Numbered from the stretch's first letter, positions 21,042 through 29,897 are shown. The stretch is DNA of 36,514 nucleotides from Verrucomicrobiia bacterium (GCA_030430455.1 JAUIJB010000038.1:1-36514); one strand, 5' to 3'. Translations and numbers: made by a program. The notes: a model not told the origin generated them from the letters alone.

Positions 21042-23174
21042 ATGAATGGCGAAACAACGAACCCGATGGACCCGACCCCGAGTCTCGGGGCGGTGATGGC
21101 GGAGGCACCCGGTCCGGCGCCATCCACGACCTCCCTTCCCGGCTTGAGCGGCGAGCTGGTTTCTCAAGCCCTGCTGACCCTCCGCAGGATTCTGTCGGGC
21201 TCGAAGGGCGGCCTGGCAAAGACCGACCAGGTCAGCGAACCCGAGCTGCGGGCCGCGCTGTCGACCGGCACCCCGGAGGAACCCGGCATGGTGTCGATGG
21301 ACCCGCGCCTGCAACGCCTGGTGGCCGAACGTCGCCGCGGGATTCTCAAGGAGGCGACCGCCTCGACCTCCGAGGACGAGGTCGCCGTGATTGCGAGGGT
21401 GTCCACCGTCAAGAAGTGGGAGGAACTGAGCGAAGTGGTGATCGGCGCCACGATTGGCGGCAAGGGTGGCGATGGAAGCCATCTGGTCACCGGAAGAATC
21501 CCGGTCACCCGCATCGAGAACGTTCGCACCAGGCCCTTTGTCATCAGCCTGAAGGCCGCCCAACCGGTCCAACCCGTCCTCTTCGAGACGATCGAGGAGA
21601 CCGGCGCAAGGGAGGACCTTCTGCCCAACGACCATCTCGCCAACGGCGGAGATGGCGTGGTCATCGGGATCGTCGACTATGGAGGAGACTTCGCCCACGA
21701 GAACTTCCGCAACGAGGATGGCAGCAGCCGGATCGAGGCCCTCTGGCACCAGGGCGGAAACTCGGGATCCGGCAGCCCCTTCGGCTACGGCCGCGAGTAC
21801 CTGCGCAGTGAGATCAATCGTGCCCTCGAGACGCCGAACCCCTACTCCGCGCTCGGCTATTTCCCCGGCCGGTCCTCGCACGGCACTCACGTGATGGATA
21901 TTGCCGCGGGAAATGGCCGCGGATCCGGCACGAAGGGAGTCGCTCCCGAGGCGGATATCGTCTTTGTCGATGTCTCTCATGCCGACATTCCCTTCCTCGG
22001 GCCGGATGTGGTGGAATCCAGCTTCGGTGACTCCACCCGACTGCTTGAGGCTCTGCGTTACATTTTCGAGAAGGCGGGGCCGCGGCCATGCGTCATCAAT
22101 GTCAGCCTTGGGACCAATGGTGGCCCCCACGATGGATCAACCCTCGTGGAGGACGGAATCGACCGCTTGGTCAGCCAGGCCGAGAACCGGGCGGTGGTGA
22201 TCGCGGCATCCAATTCCTTCGACGATGGAATCCATGCAAGCGGAAGCGTCGCGGAGGGGGGGCACGTCGACCTTGAATGGGTCGTTCCCCCGGGTGACTT
22301 CAGCCACAACGAGTTCGAGCTCTGGTATCCCGGAAGCGACCGCCTTGCCGTCGAGCTCATCGCGCCCAACGGCCTCAGCCTCGGGCTGGTCGAGCCCGGA
22401 TCGACCCTTCCTCTCGAGATCGAAGGCTCGGTCGTCGTCTTCGTCGCCAACCGGTTGGATGATCCCAACAACCATGACAACATGATCGGCATCTTCCTCG
22501 AGCAGGGGCTTCCCGCAGGCTCGTGGATCGTGCGCGTTCACGGACTCGAGGTCAGGGACGGCTCGTTTCATGCGTGGATCGAGAGGGACAACACCACGCA
22601 ATCAAGCTTTGCGCCGCCCCACGACAACACCCACACCATTGGTTCGATCTCGACCGGCCGTCAGTCCATCGTCGTTGGCTCCTATGACGCCCACAAGGGC
22701 AGTCGGCCGATCTCATTCTTCTCCAGTGCCGGCCCGACGCGCGATGGACGCGAGAAGCCGGAGGTCTCGGCTCCCGGTCATGCCGTCCGGGCCGCCAGTT
22801 CGGCGACCCTGACCGGCACCGTTCGCAAGTCCGGGACCAGCATGGCCTCTCCGGCGGTGGCCGGGATCACCGCCCTCGTCCTCGCCGAGGCCCGGGCGCG
22901 GGGGCTGGACCTCTCCTCCGCCGAGATCCGGCAGATCCTCGTCGATGCCTCCCGGCGGAATCCTCCCTTCGGAGCGAACTGGGACGACCGCTTCGGCCAC
23001 GGAAGACTGTCGGCGGAAAGAGCCGTCCAGGCAGTGATCGATCTTGCCGGTTCAGGTTCCGCCGCGGCTGGCAAGCAGGCCACGAAGAAGTCGGCACGCA
23101 AGGACAAGACCGCCAAGGCATCCAGAAAGCGGGCCAAGAGCGGCAAGAAGAAAACCGGGAAGAGAGGCAAGTAG
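21042..23174 (+). CDS. subtilisin-like (S8) serine protease with basic C-terminal tail
   Basis: A 710-residue protein. The catalytic residues are Asp212 (GIVDYGGDF), His280 (SSHGTHVMD), oxyanion Asn391 (AASNSF) and Ser600 (SGTSMASPAVAG). Between Asn391 and Ser600 lies a beta-rich insert of about 130 residues (LEWVVPPGDF...FELWYPGSDRLAVEL...SFHAWIERDN). Residues about 114-178 look like an I9-type propeptide (VIARVSTVKKWEEL...LVTGRIPVTRIENV). No signal peptide is visible, so it may be cytoplasmic. The last 35 residues are dominated by Lys/Arg (KKSARKDKTAKASRKRAK), resembling histone-H1-like tails. The start at 21042 is used because the 40 codons upstream lie in AT-rich promoter DNA. Confidence 0.9.
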   Translation: MNGETTNPMDPTPSLGAVMAEAPGPAPSTTSLPGLSGELVSQALLTLRRILSGSKGGLAKTDQVSEPELRAALSTGTPEEPGMVSMDPRLQRLVAERRRGILKEATASTSEDEVAVIARVSTVKKWEELSEVVIGATIGGKGGDGSHLVTGRIPVTRIENVRTRPFVISLKAAQPVQPVLFETIEETGAREDLLPNDHLANGGDGVVIGIVDYGGDFAHENFRNEDGSSRIEALWHQGGNSGSGSPFGYGREYLRSEINRALETPNPYSALGYFPGRSSHGTHVMDIAAGNGRGSGTKGVAPEADIVFVDVSHADIPFLGPDVVESSFGDSTRLLEALRYIFEKAGPRPCVINVSLGTNGGPHDGSTLVEDGIDRLVSQAENRAVVIAASNSFDDGIHASGSVAEGGHVDLEWVVPPGDFSHNEFELWYPGSDRLAVELIAPNGLSLGLVEPGSTLPLEIEGSVVVFVANRLDDPNNHDNMIGIFLEQGLPAGSWIVRVHGLEVRDGSFHAWIERDNTTQSSFAPPHDNTHTIGSISTGRQSIVVGSYDAHKGSRPISFFSSAGPTRDGREKPEVSAPGHAVRAASSATLTGTVRKSGTSMASPAVAGITALVLAEARARGLDLSSAEIRQILVDASRRNPPFGANWDDRFGHGRLSAERAVQAVIDLAGSGSAAAGKQATKKSARKDKTAKASRKRAKSGKKKTGKRGK

Positions 23175-23446
23175 GAGCGCGGCAAGGCATGAGCGGCTGC
23201 TGAAGGAACGACGGATGGTCCCGCGGGACGCCTTGGGAAACCGGCAGGGCGCGCAGAAGGAGTGGATCACCTGCCGAGCCGCAGCCACCTCGACGCCCCG
23301 TAGCATCAGCGAATGCGGTGGCGAAGGCCGGGGATCCCCGACCGACAAGCAACGCAGCCAGCGCTTCCAGGGGATTCCACCCGTCCGGGCCGCTCCGGGC
23401 CGAATTTGATTTTGATTATCCGGCCACCCGGACCCATGGTTCCTCC

Positions 23447-23755
23447 ATGAGCGACTCGGGGAAGAAAGGGCACGAGACCGCGAAGCAGGGTGCCAAGGCC
23501 CTGTCACTCGGGGACCTCCGCAAGGCCGAGCCTCATCCCGGCCTCGTCCGGGGGAGCTTCAAGCCGGATGAGACCTTGGAGGCCATCTTCAAGGTCCGTT
23601 CCAAGGAGCACGTCCCGGCCAAGGTCAACCCGCGTGCCTCGATCGATTCCACCATGTTCACGGGGACCTTTCTCGCCCGGGATCTGGATGCGATTGAAGC
23701 CGATCCCCTGGTCGAGTCGATCGCCGTCTCGAAGACCCTGCGGGTGGTCGATTGA
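23447..23755 (+). CDS. small protein resembling a subtilase propeptide (I9-like)
   Basis: A 102-residue protein. After a charged N-terminus, residues about 42-102 (ETLEAIFKVRS...FTGTFLARDLDAIEADPLVE...KTLRVVD) follow the pattern of I9 propeptides, with a central F-x-G and a late DPxV. They align by eye with residues about 114-178 of the upstream protease, for example FTGTFLARDLDAIEADPLV against VTGRIPVTRIENVRTRPFV. There is no signal peptide. It is on the same strand, 272 bp after the protease. A role as inhibitor or folding helper of that protease is inferred. Confidence 0.7.
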   Translation: MSDSGKKGHETAKQGAKALSLGDLRKAEPHPGLVRGSFKPDETLEAIFKVRSKEHVPAKVNPRASIDSTMFTGTFLARDLDAIEADPLVESIAVSKTLRVVD

Positions 23756-23888
23756 TGCGGTCGGCGCCGCGACCCTTCCGGGTCATCCACCGTCCCCGAG
23801 CGACCCGGAAATGCAGCGCCCGGTGTCGTGCGCCGCGATCCCAAGTCAGGACCCAGGACCAGCTTGACCCGGAACGCCGGCGCCCCGG

Positions 23889-24881
23889 TCACAGCGTGTG
23901 GCTCGCCTCGACCAGCGCCTTCATCTTGGCGTGGGTGATGTCGAGCGGGACGTGGCCGAAGCCGCACTCGCTGGTCAGGATCAGGCGCTCGCGCGGGAAG
24001 TGCTCGAGGGCCGGCTCGATGCGCTGGCGGATCACCTCGGTGGTCTCGATCTCGTCACTGCGCTGGTCGATCACCCCGAGCGCCAGGTCGCCCTGGAAGT
24101 CCCACTCCTTCCACAGGTCCATCAGGTCGTAGCCGAGCGTGCAGTGCTCCAGCGAGACCTCGTCGATCTTGGCCTTGCGGAAGGCCGGGACGAGGTCGGT
24201 GTACTTGGTGAAGTAGACGCGCTTGCGGCGCGGGTTGCCGCCGCAGACGTGAAGGCCGATGCGGACCCCGCCACCGAGCGAGTCGATCAGCTCGTTGAGG
24301 ATCCCGGCGGCCCACTCGCTCTGCTGCGGCGACTCGGTCCACATCGGCTCGTCGAACTGGACGAAGTCGCAGCCGGCCGCGACCACCTCCTTCAGCTCCT
24401 GCTCGAGCACCTTGGCCCAGGCCCGGCAGAGCGCCTGCTCGTCGGGGTAGAGGTCGGGACGCTCGTTGACGCTGAAGCGGGTGATCACGTGCGGCCCGGT
24501 GACGGTCTGCTTGACGCGGACGTGGTCGGGCGCGGCCTCGCGGGCGAGCTTCCAGTTGTGGGCGAGGTTGAAGCGCGGGTTCTTGATCTCGCCGACCACC
24601 CGCGGGCACTCGATGCCGAAGCCCGCATCGCCGAAGTTCTGCTTCACCATGTTCTCGAAGGTCACGCCGTCGACGCGCTTCTGGTAGAAGTAGTACATGT
24701 TCTCGCGGTAGGCCTCGCCGTCGGTGATGACGTCGAGCCCGAGCTCCGCCTGGTCCCTGGCCGCCCAGCGGATCAGCTCGTCGACCTCCTCCTGGCCGAG
24801 GCTCGGCCGCTTCATGGTGTCCTCGACCTTCTCCGGCCGGGGATAGCTCCCGACCACGGTGTTGCGATAGTGTTCTGACAT
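23889..24881 (-). CDS. cobalamin-independent methionine synthase-like (MetE core) protein
   Basis: A 330-residue single-domain protein of the UROD/MetE C-terminal fold. It has VVGSYPRP at the start, VITDGEAYRENMYYFY, KQTVTGPHV, FVQFDEPMWTE, and metal-binding candidates His211 and Cys213 in LHVCGGN and Cys306 in TSECGFG. MetE uses a zinc site of this type to activate a thiol for methyl transfer. The separate N-terminal MetE domain is absent, so it may use another methyl donor or another thiol substrate. It is 14 bp after an epimerase gene on the same strand and probably cotranscribed with it. Confidence 0.87.
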   Translation of the reverse strand: MSEHYRNTVVGSYPRPEKVEDTMKRPSLGQEEVDELIRWAARDQAELGLDVITDGEAYRENMYYFYQKRVDGVTFENMVKQNFGDAGFGIECPRVVGEIKNPRFNLAHNWKLAREAAPDHVRVKQTVTGPHVITRFSVNERPDLYPDEQALCRAWAKVLEQELKEVVAAGCDFVQFDEPMWTESPQQSEWAAGILNELIDSLGGGVRIGLHVCGGNPRRKRVYFTKYTDLVPAFRKAKIDEVSLEHCTLGYDLMDLWKEWDFQGDLALGVIDQRSDEIETTEVIRQRIEPALEHFPRERLILTSECGFGHVPLDITHAKMKALVEASHTL

Positions 24882-24895
24882 GGGTTCGTTGCGGG

Positions 24896-25846
24896 TTAGA
24901 CGGGGTTCAGCCCGGCGGCGGCCCGGGCCTCGTTGATGTGGGCGCGGATCCCCTCGGCCAGCGGACGGGGGGTGAAGTCAATCTCGCGGATCAGGCGCTC
25001 GCCACCCTGCCAGTCGATCAGCGGGGTGGTCGGATTGTCCTCCTCGAAGCCGATCTCGGCGCCGGGAATCCATTTCCTGACCAGCCCGGCGAGTTTCTCC
25101 GCCGTCACGCACTCGCCGCCGTTGTTGTAGGCGAAGTGGCCGAGGCTGGGCTTGAGCGCGAGCCGGACGAGCTGCTCGGCGCAGTCGTCGACGTAGATCC
25201 AGGTGTCCCGGGTGGCGGCGGGAAAGGGCAGCGTCACGGGCCGGCCGAGAGCCGGCGCGGTGGCGAAGTCCTCCGCCCACAACACCGAGCCGCGCTTGCG
25301 GCCGTATCCGAACACGACCGGTGGCCGCGTGGCGACGATGCTCACGCCGTGCTTCTCGGCGTACTTCTGCGCCATGAACTCGTTGAGGAGTTTCATGACG
25401 CCGTAGGTGAAGTGGTGGTGCTGCAGGCCGCAGAAGTCGTCCTCCTCGACCGGGCGGTCGCCGTAGGGGGCCTGCGAGGCGCCGTAGAAGGTCTCGCTGC
25501 TGGTGAAGACGAGCCGCTCGAGCTTCTCCCGCACCGCCGACTCGAAGAGGTTCACCATGCCGATCTGGTTGACCTCGAGGCCCAGCCGCGGGTCGGCCTC
25601 GACCTCGGCGCTCATCAGGTAGGCCAGGTGGATGCAGTGGGTGATGCCGGGGTGGTCGCGGAACATCCCGCGCACCGCGGTGTCGTCGGAGACGTCCATC
25701 TCGCAGACCTCGCAGCCGGGCAGGCGCTCGAGGACCGCGCGGTCGACGTTGCGCTCGGCCACCACCACCGGGATCCCGCGGTCGAGCAGGTTGCGCACGA
25801 CCCGCCACCCGATGAAGCCGGTGCCTCCCGTGACGACGAACTTCAT
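24896..25846 (-). CDS. NAD-dependent epimerase/dehydratase (extended SDR)
   Basis: A 316-residue protein with MKFVVTGGTGFIGWRVVRNLL (TGxxGxxG NAD site), FTSSETFYGAS (catalytic Ser/Thr) and FTYGVMKLLNEF (YxxxK). WIYVDDCAEQLVRLAL is typical of nucleotide-sugar epimerases. The start at 25846 fits the family N-terminus; an upstream in-frame ATG would add a low-complexity leader. It forms a probable two-gene operon with the MetE-core-like gene downstream. The substrate is not known, and a sugar nucleotide is not certain. Confidence 0.88.
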   Translation of the reverse strand: MKFVVTGGTGFIGWRVVRNLLDRGIPVVVAERNVDRAVLERLPGCEVCEMDVSDDTAVRGMFRDHPGITHCIHLAYLMSAEVEADPRLGLEVNQIGMVNLFESAVREKLERLVFTSSETFYGASQAPYGDRPVEEDDFCGLQHHHFTYGVMKLLNEFMAQKYAEKHGVSIVATRPPVVFGYGRKRGSVLWAEDFATAPALGRPVTLPFPAATRDTWIYVDDCAEQLVRLALKPSLGHFAYNNGGECVTAEKLAGLVRKWIPGAEIGFEEDNPTTPLIDWQGGERLIREIDFTPRPLAEGIRAHINEARAAAGLNPV

Positions 25847-26055
25847 CGGGCCGGTCGGGGGAGACTGGGGTGACGGCTCGGCGCGGTGCCGTGCCGGCCG
25901 CGCCCGCAGCACGGCGCAATGAGACACGGGACCCGGGGCATGGGCGGATCATGGCCGCGTCCCCCGGGGCATCAACCGCAATGTGTGACTGCCGGGTCAA
26001 CGGGCCGGGGAAGAGTTCGATTGCCATCGGCGGCCCCTGCCGCCAGCATCGCCGG

Positions 26056-27534
26056 ATGCACCCTCGCCTTCCCTCCCTCGCGGGGATGTCCGCCACCGCG
26101 CTGATCCTCGCGCTGACGGCCAGCCGCCTTCCGGCCACACCTTCCCCTGACGCGATCAGCGGCCACTACTACGAACGCGAGAGCGAGACCAGGAGCTGGG
26201 ACGAGGCGCGGGTCGATGCCATGGGAAGGATCCTGCTCGACCAGCCGGGGCACCTCGTCGCGATCGGCGGAGTGCGTGAGAACGCCATCGTCGAGCACCT
26301 CGGTGGAAGCCTCGAGAAGTGGATCGGGCTCACCGACTCGGAGGCCACGAGCACCATCGACAGCTTCGACCACTCATCGCTGGGAACCTCGGAGGCCGGT
26401 GACACCAGTGACCTGCCCCTGCCAGAACCCGGGATGGAACCGGCCGGCGGGGAGCGCGGGGCCGGCTTCCAGTGGCTGACCACCGAACCCTTCACCTACC
26501 ACAACTGGCGGGCCGGCACCCCGGCCGACGACTTCGGCGCGGACGGCGTCTACATGATCGTTTCGGGCGAGTGGCAGGACAACCCCGGCGGCGGGTCGAT
26601 CGGCCAGCCGGGGCCCTTCGGCCCGGTGCTGCGGCAATCCATCATCGAGTGGGAAACCGAACTCGAGCAGGAGCGCTTCCGCATCGTCGAGCGCTCGCCG
26701 TCCGCCGGGTTCAACGGCGGCACCGGCAGCATCCCCGCCCTCGCCAGTGCGGAGGCGCTGCTCGCCCTGCCCGCCGGTCATCCGGACATCGCGCGGGAAG
26801 AGCGGGCGGACGCCTTCGTGATCAGCTTCCACGACCCCGACCTCGGCGGCGGCCTGTTCGACTACGTGCGAAGCCCCCTGCTGCTCGACGTGGTCGGCAC
26901 CAACGACGACAACATCGCCTGGCGGGCGACCGCCTGGGTGGCCATTCCCGGCGCGGGCGACTGGACCTTCGCGGTGGCCGCCGGCGACACGTTCCGGCTG
27001 GAGGTCGGCGGCAACTCGTTCGTGGGCAACGGCACACTGCCCGCCAACCCTCCGGTGCTGACCCGCGCCTCCACCGGGACCCTCGTCGCCGTCGCGGGAG
27101 GCTCGGGCGACGCCTTCCACTTCCCCGCCGCCGGCCTCTACCCGCTGACGCTCACCGGTTTCGAGTCCGACTTCTTCGCCTTCAACCAGCTCTTCGCCGC
27201 GGAGGGGGCGCAGGCGGACTTCGATGCGGAGCAGTTCGACCTCGTCGGCGACGAGTGGAACGGCGGCCTGGCGCTGGCCATCGACCCGCTGGACGTGATG
27301 CTCCGGATCGCCCCGGCCCCGGGTGGCAGCGGTTACCGTCTCAACTGGAACGGCGTTCCCGGGATGATCTACCGCGTCGAGTTCTCGCCGGACACCCTCG
27401 CCGATCCCCCGGCGTGGTCGGAAATCAGCGGTGACATCCCCGGAATGTTGCCGGAGAACAGCTTCGACCACGATCCCGATGCCACGCGGGGATTCTACCG
27501 CCTGGTCCTTGCCGGCGGGATCCCGACCGGATAG
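26056..27534 (+). CDS. secreted protein with C-type-lectin-like domain
   Basis: A 492-residue protein with a signal peptide (MHPRLPSLAGMSATALILALTASRLPATP). Residues about 35-205 form a C-type lectin-like domain: HYYERESETRSWDEAR, KWIGLTDSEA, FQWLTTEPFTYHNWRAGTPAD and GEWQDNPGG. Residues about 235-390 look like a PA14-type beta domain (IAWRATAWVAIPGAGDWTFAVAAGDTFRLEVGG...AAGLYPLTLTGFES). The end (YRLNWNGVPGMIYRVEFSPD...RGFYRLVLAGG) is the 'measurement' domain often seen in verrucomicrobial secreted proteins. It probably binds a carbohydrate outside the cell. No PEP-CTERM tail is present. Confidence 0.8.
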   Translation: MHPRLPSLAGMSATALILALTASRLPATPSPDAISGHYYERESETRSWDEARVDAMGRILLDQPGHLVAIGGVRENAIVEHLGGSLEKWIGLTDSEATSTIDSFDHSSLGTSEAGDTSDLPLPEPGMEPAGGERGAGFQWLTTEPFTYHNWRAGTPADDFGADGVYMIVSGEWQDNPGGGSIGQPGPFGPVLRQSIIEWETELEQERFRIVERSPSAGFNGGTGSIPALASAEALLALPAGHPDIAREERADAFVISFHDPDLGGGLFDYVRSPLLLDVVGTNDDNIAWRATAWVAIPGAGDWTFAVAAGDTFRLEVGGNSFVGNGTLPANPPVLTRASTGTLVAVAGGSGDAFHFPAAGLYPLTLTGFESDFFAFNQLFAAEGAQADFDAEQFDLVGDEWNGGLALAIDPLDVMLRIAPAPGGSGYRLNWNGVPGMIYRVEFSPDTLADPPAWSEISGDIPGMLPENSFDHDPDATRGFYRLVLAGGIPTG

Positions 27535-27621
27535 CGCCATGAAGCATCAGGTTCCGGCAGGAAGCCGAAGGCGACCGGAGGGGGGACTTCCTCCGAAACG
27601 GCCCGGAGATGGATGCACGAG

Positions 27622-27640
27622 GGAAGGTTCAGAACCTTCC
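27622..27640. repeat. 19-bp perfect palindrome between convergent genes
   Basis: GGAAGGTTC-A-GAACCTTCC is a perfect dyad with 9-bp arms. It lies in the 152-bp gap between two convergent genes. It could form a hairpin ending transcripts from either side, but no T-run follows. Confidence 0.75.
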
Positions 27641-27686
27641 AAAGCCACCAGTCGACCCGAGGACTCCGTGAGTTGGTGAGTCGGCA

Positions 27687-29465
27687 TCATGGATACGGGA
27701 CGCCGGCCTCGACGAGGACATACCAGGCGGCCGTCCCGGGCAGGGAACTGTCGGTGAAGGTCCCCGTCGCATTGGCCGTGGAGACCGGCGAGCCCCAGTT
27801 CATCAGGTCGACGCTGCGGTAGATGTCCACCGGCGAGGCCGCCGGGGTGGTCGTCCAGTTGATGGTGAAAGTCCCGGGGCCGGAGTTGTAGCCGGTGATG
27901 TTGATGGTGATCGGGGTGGTCGACGACCACAGGGCGATGCCGTGGGTGCCGTCGGCGAGCTGGAAGAGGTAGGCCACCTGACCCGAGTCATTGAGGCCGC
28001 TGTAGGAATTTCCGGAGTGTGGAGTCGCACCGTCGCGGCCGGGTTGGAAGCTCAGGCTCGTGATGGTACTCCCCAGCAACGAATCACCCAGCCGGGCGAC
28101 CTGCAGCAAGCCGAGGGTGTCGTCGTGGAAAAAGATCCCGGAATTGTCGCTGGATCCACCGCTGGTTCCGGTGAGTCCGGATTGGAAGACGAGCTGGCCC
28201 GCTTCATTCATGTCGGCGACGCTGAACGAGGTCGAGTCCAGCGTTCCGTTCCCATCCGGTGCCGCCTGGCCGCCCCGGACGAGCATCTGCAGGGGGCCGG
28301 CCACCTCACCACGACAGTATCCGAACTGGGCCAGGCTCCCGCCGACATGATCGCTGAAGGTGCCCCGGAAAAGCACCTGCCCGGCATTGTTCATGGCGAA
28401 GCCGAGGTGGCCGGAGAAGATCCCGTTCCCGTCCGGTGCCGGATCCCCGCCCCGACTGATCTCGACGACGGGCGCCACGCCGTCGCCGACGAAGATCCCC
28501 CCGCCGACCACGGAAGTGATCCCGCTTTCGAATGCCACCTGCCCGCTGTCATTGAAGGCGACGATCGAAGGGCCGGCGGCCGCTGCCCGGACATAATTGC
28601 CACCGCCCGGCGCCGCGTCACCCCCGCGGGCGACTGCCAGGACCGTGGTCCCGTTGTCCACGAAGATCGCTTCCTCGTCCAGGCCGCTGGTTGTTCCCGT
28701 AAGGGTCGGTCCGTAGGCCACCGCACCGGAGGCATCGAGTGCGTAGCTGGGCGAGGTGGAGATCGTGCCGTTTCCGTCCGGCGACGGATCCCCCTTGCGG
28801 ACGACCGTTGTCGATGCGCCGGTGATGTCGCTCACGTAGACTCCGAAATCGTCCGACGTTCCGCCGCTGGTGTCCGTCAGGCCCACCCCGAACAACGATT
28901 GCCCCCGATCGTTGAATCCGCCGACCCTCAACTGGAAGAACTCGCCGTTCCCGTCAGGTGAGGCCTGGGCCTGGAGGGGCAGCTGGACCAGGGGCGACGA
29001 ACCATCGGCAAGAACGTAGCCGTTGGCCGCAATCGGGATCCTGAAGTCGAAGCGCGCCGAGAAGGCGACCTGTCCCGACGAATTGATCAGCCCCTCCCCC
29101 ATGGCGTCGAACTTGCCGTTGCCGTCCGGTGCGGGATCGTCCTCGCGAACCAGTTGCGTGACGCTTCCCGGGGCATCGCCGCGGAAGAAGCCGCTGTCGT
29201 TGTGAATCGATTTGCTGGTCCCGGTCAGGGTCCCCCAGAAGGCGACCTGGCCGGCGTTGTTGAGGGTCGGGATGCTGAACGCGACATGGGTGCCGTCGCC
29301 GTCCGGCGCGGCATCCCCCGACTGCACGACCACCGAGGTCGTCTGCGCGGATAGCGGCGGCGCCAGTCCGGCGGTGAGGAGGGTGAGGACGCCTGGGGCC
29401 AGGCGGCTTGCGCTCGCGCGGGTCCCGGCGCGACGGTGACGCGCGATCAATTGGGGGAGTTTCAT
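27687..29465 (-). CDS. secreted protein with seven PDGNG / NxxGQVAF repeats
   Basis: A 592-residue protein with a signal-like N-terminus (LAPGVLTLLTAGLAPPLSAQ^TTS). Seven repeats of about 60-70 residues each carry a GDxAPDGNG-type turn (APDGDGTH, APDGNGKF, SPDGNGEF, SPDGNGTI, APGGGNYV, APDGNGIF, APDGNGTL) followed by LNNAGQVAFWGTLTGT-like strands. This family is known from PEP-CTERM-bearing bacteria and is expected to fold as a beta-propeller. The C-terminus (FTINWTTTPAASPVDIYRSVDLMNWG...AAWYVLVEAG) resembles that of the convergent lectin-like gene's measurement domain. There is no PEP-CTERM motif. Confidence 0.85.
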   Translation of the reverse strand: MKLPQLIARHRRAGTRASASRLAPGVLTLLTAGLAPPLSAQTTSVVVQSGDAAPDGDGTHVAFSIPTLNNAGQVAFWGTLTGTSKSIHNDSGFFRGDAPGSVTQLVREDDPAPDGNGKFDAMGEGLINSSGQVAFSARFDFRIPIAANGYVLADGSSPLVQLPLQAQASPDGNGEFFQLRVGGFNDRGQSLFGVGLTDTSGGTSDDFGVYVSDITGASTTVVRKGDPSPDGNGTISTSPSYALDASGAVAYGPTLTGTTSGLDEEAIFVDNGTTVLAVARGGDAAPGGGNYVRAAAAGPSIVAFNDSGQVAFESGITSVVGGGIFVGDGVAPVVEISRGGDPAPDGNGIFSGHLGFAMNNAGQVLFRGTFSDHVGGSLAQFGYCRGEVAGPLQMLVRGGQAAPDGNGTLDSTSFSVADMNEAGQLVFQSGLTGTSGGSSDNSGIFFHDDTLGLLQVARLGDSLLGSTITSLSFQPGRDGATPHSGNSYSGLNDSGQVAYLFQLADGTHGIALWSSTTPITINITGYNSGPGTFTINWTTTPAASPVDIYRSVDLMNWGSPVSTANATGTFTDSSLPGTAAWYVLVEAGVPYP

Positions 29466-29493
29466 GGGTCGTGGGGAAAAACCGACCCCTAGC

Positions 29494-29521
29494 CCTAATG
29501 AATTCTCCTTGCTCGAGTCAA
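29494..29521 (-). promoter_or_regulatory. promoter-like site of the repeat-protein gene
   Basis: On the minus strand TTGACTCGAG (29521-29512), nine bases, then TTCATTAGG (29502-29494). It has the same wording as the site at 20940-20966 before the protease gene. The -10 is poor by sigma70 standards (TTAGGG or TAGGGC). Confidence 0.4.
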
Positions 29522-29838
29522 GTGACAAGCAGGTTGCACGAGCCCACGATCTCCGGTTCACGCCGTAGCAGGAGCCATCACGTTGGCCGGTTCGGGAGGT
29601 GGTGCGACGAAAGCGACCACCCGTTGACCGGGCGGACCACCGGAGCGAGGCTGCATGCCGGCCCACCATGCCCCGCTTGGCGAATGTCCGGAATCGGCGA
29701 ATGACGCCGGCGGGGCCCTTTCAAGGACCGTGGAATATCGATCGTCGACCCACCCCTCCCCCGCGAGATCGCAAGGGCCGGACCGGGGGCATGATACCGT
29801 GTCAGTGAAACAACCTGACTCTCCTGGTCGGGTGGGAC

Positions 29839-29897
29839 GGCCGCAGATTGGCGCAGATGGATTTTGAAAGCTGCGTCCATCTGCGCAAGCCGCGGCC
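29839..29897. repeat. long imperfect dyad, GCGCAGATGGA / TCCATCTGCGC
   Basis: The inner arms of 11 bp (29851-29861 and 29876-29886) and outer arms GGCCGC / GCGGCC are separated by short bulges. It is a hairpin-forming element in a gene-free gap and probably one of the genome's dispersed repeats. Confidence 0.7.

Noticed and set aside
21012..22130. Minus-strand frame inside the protease gene
   Set aside because: The plus strand has the full S8 triad; the reverse frame has no motif.
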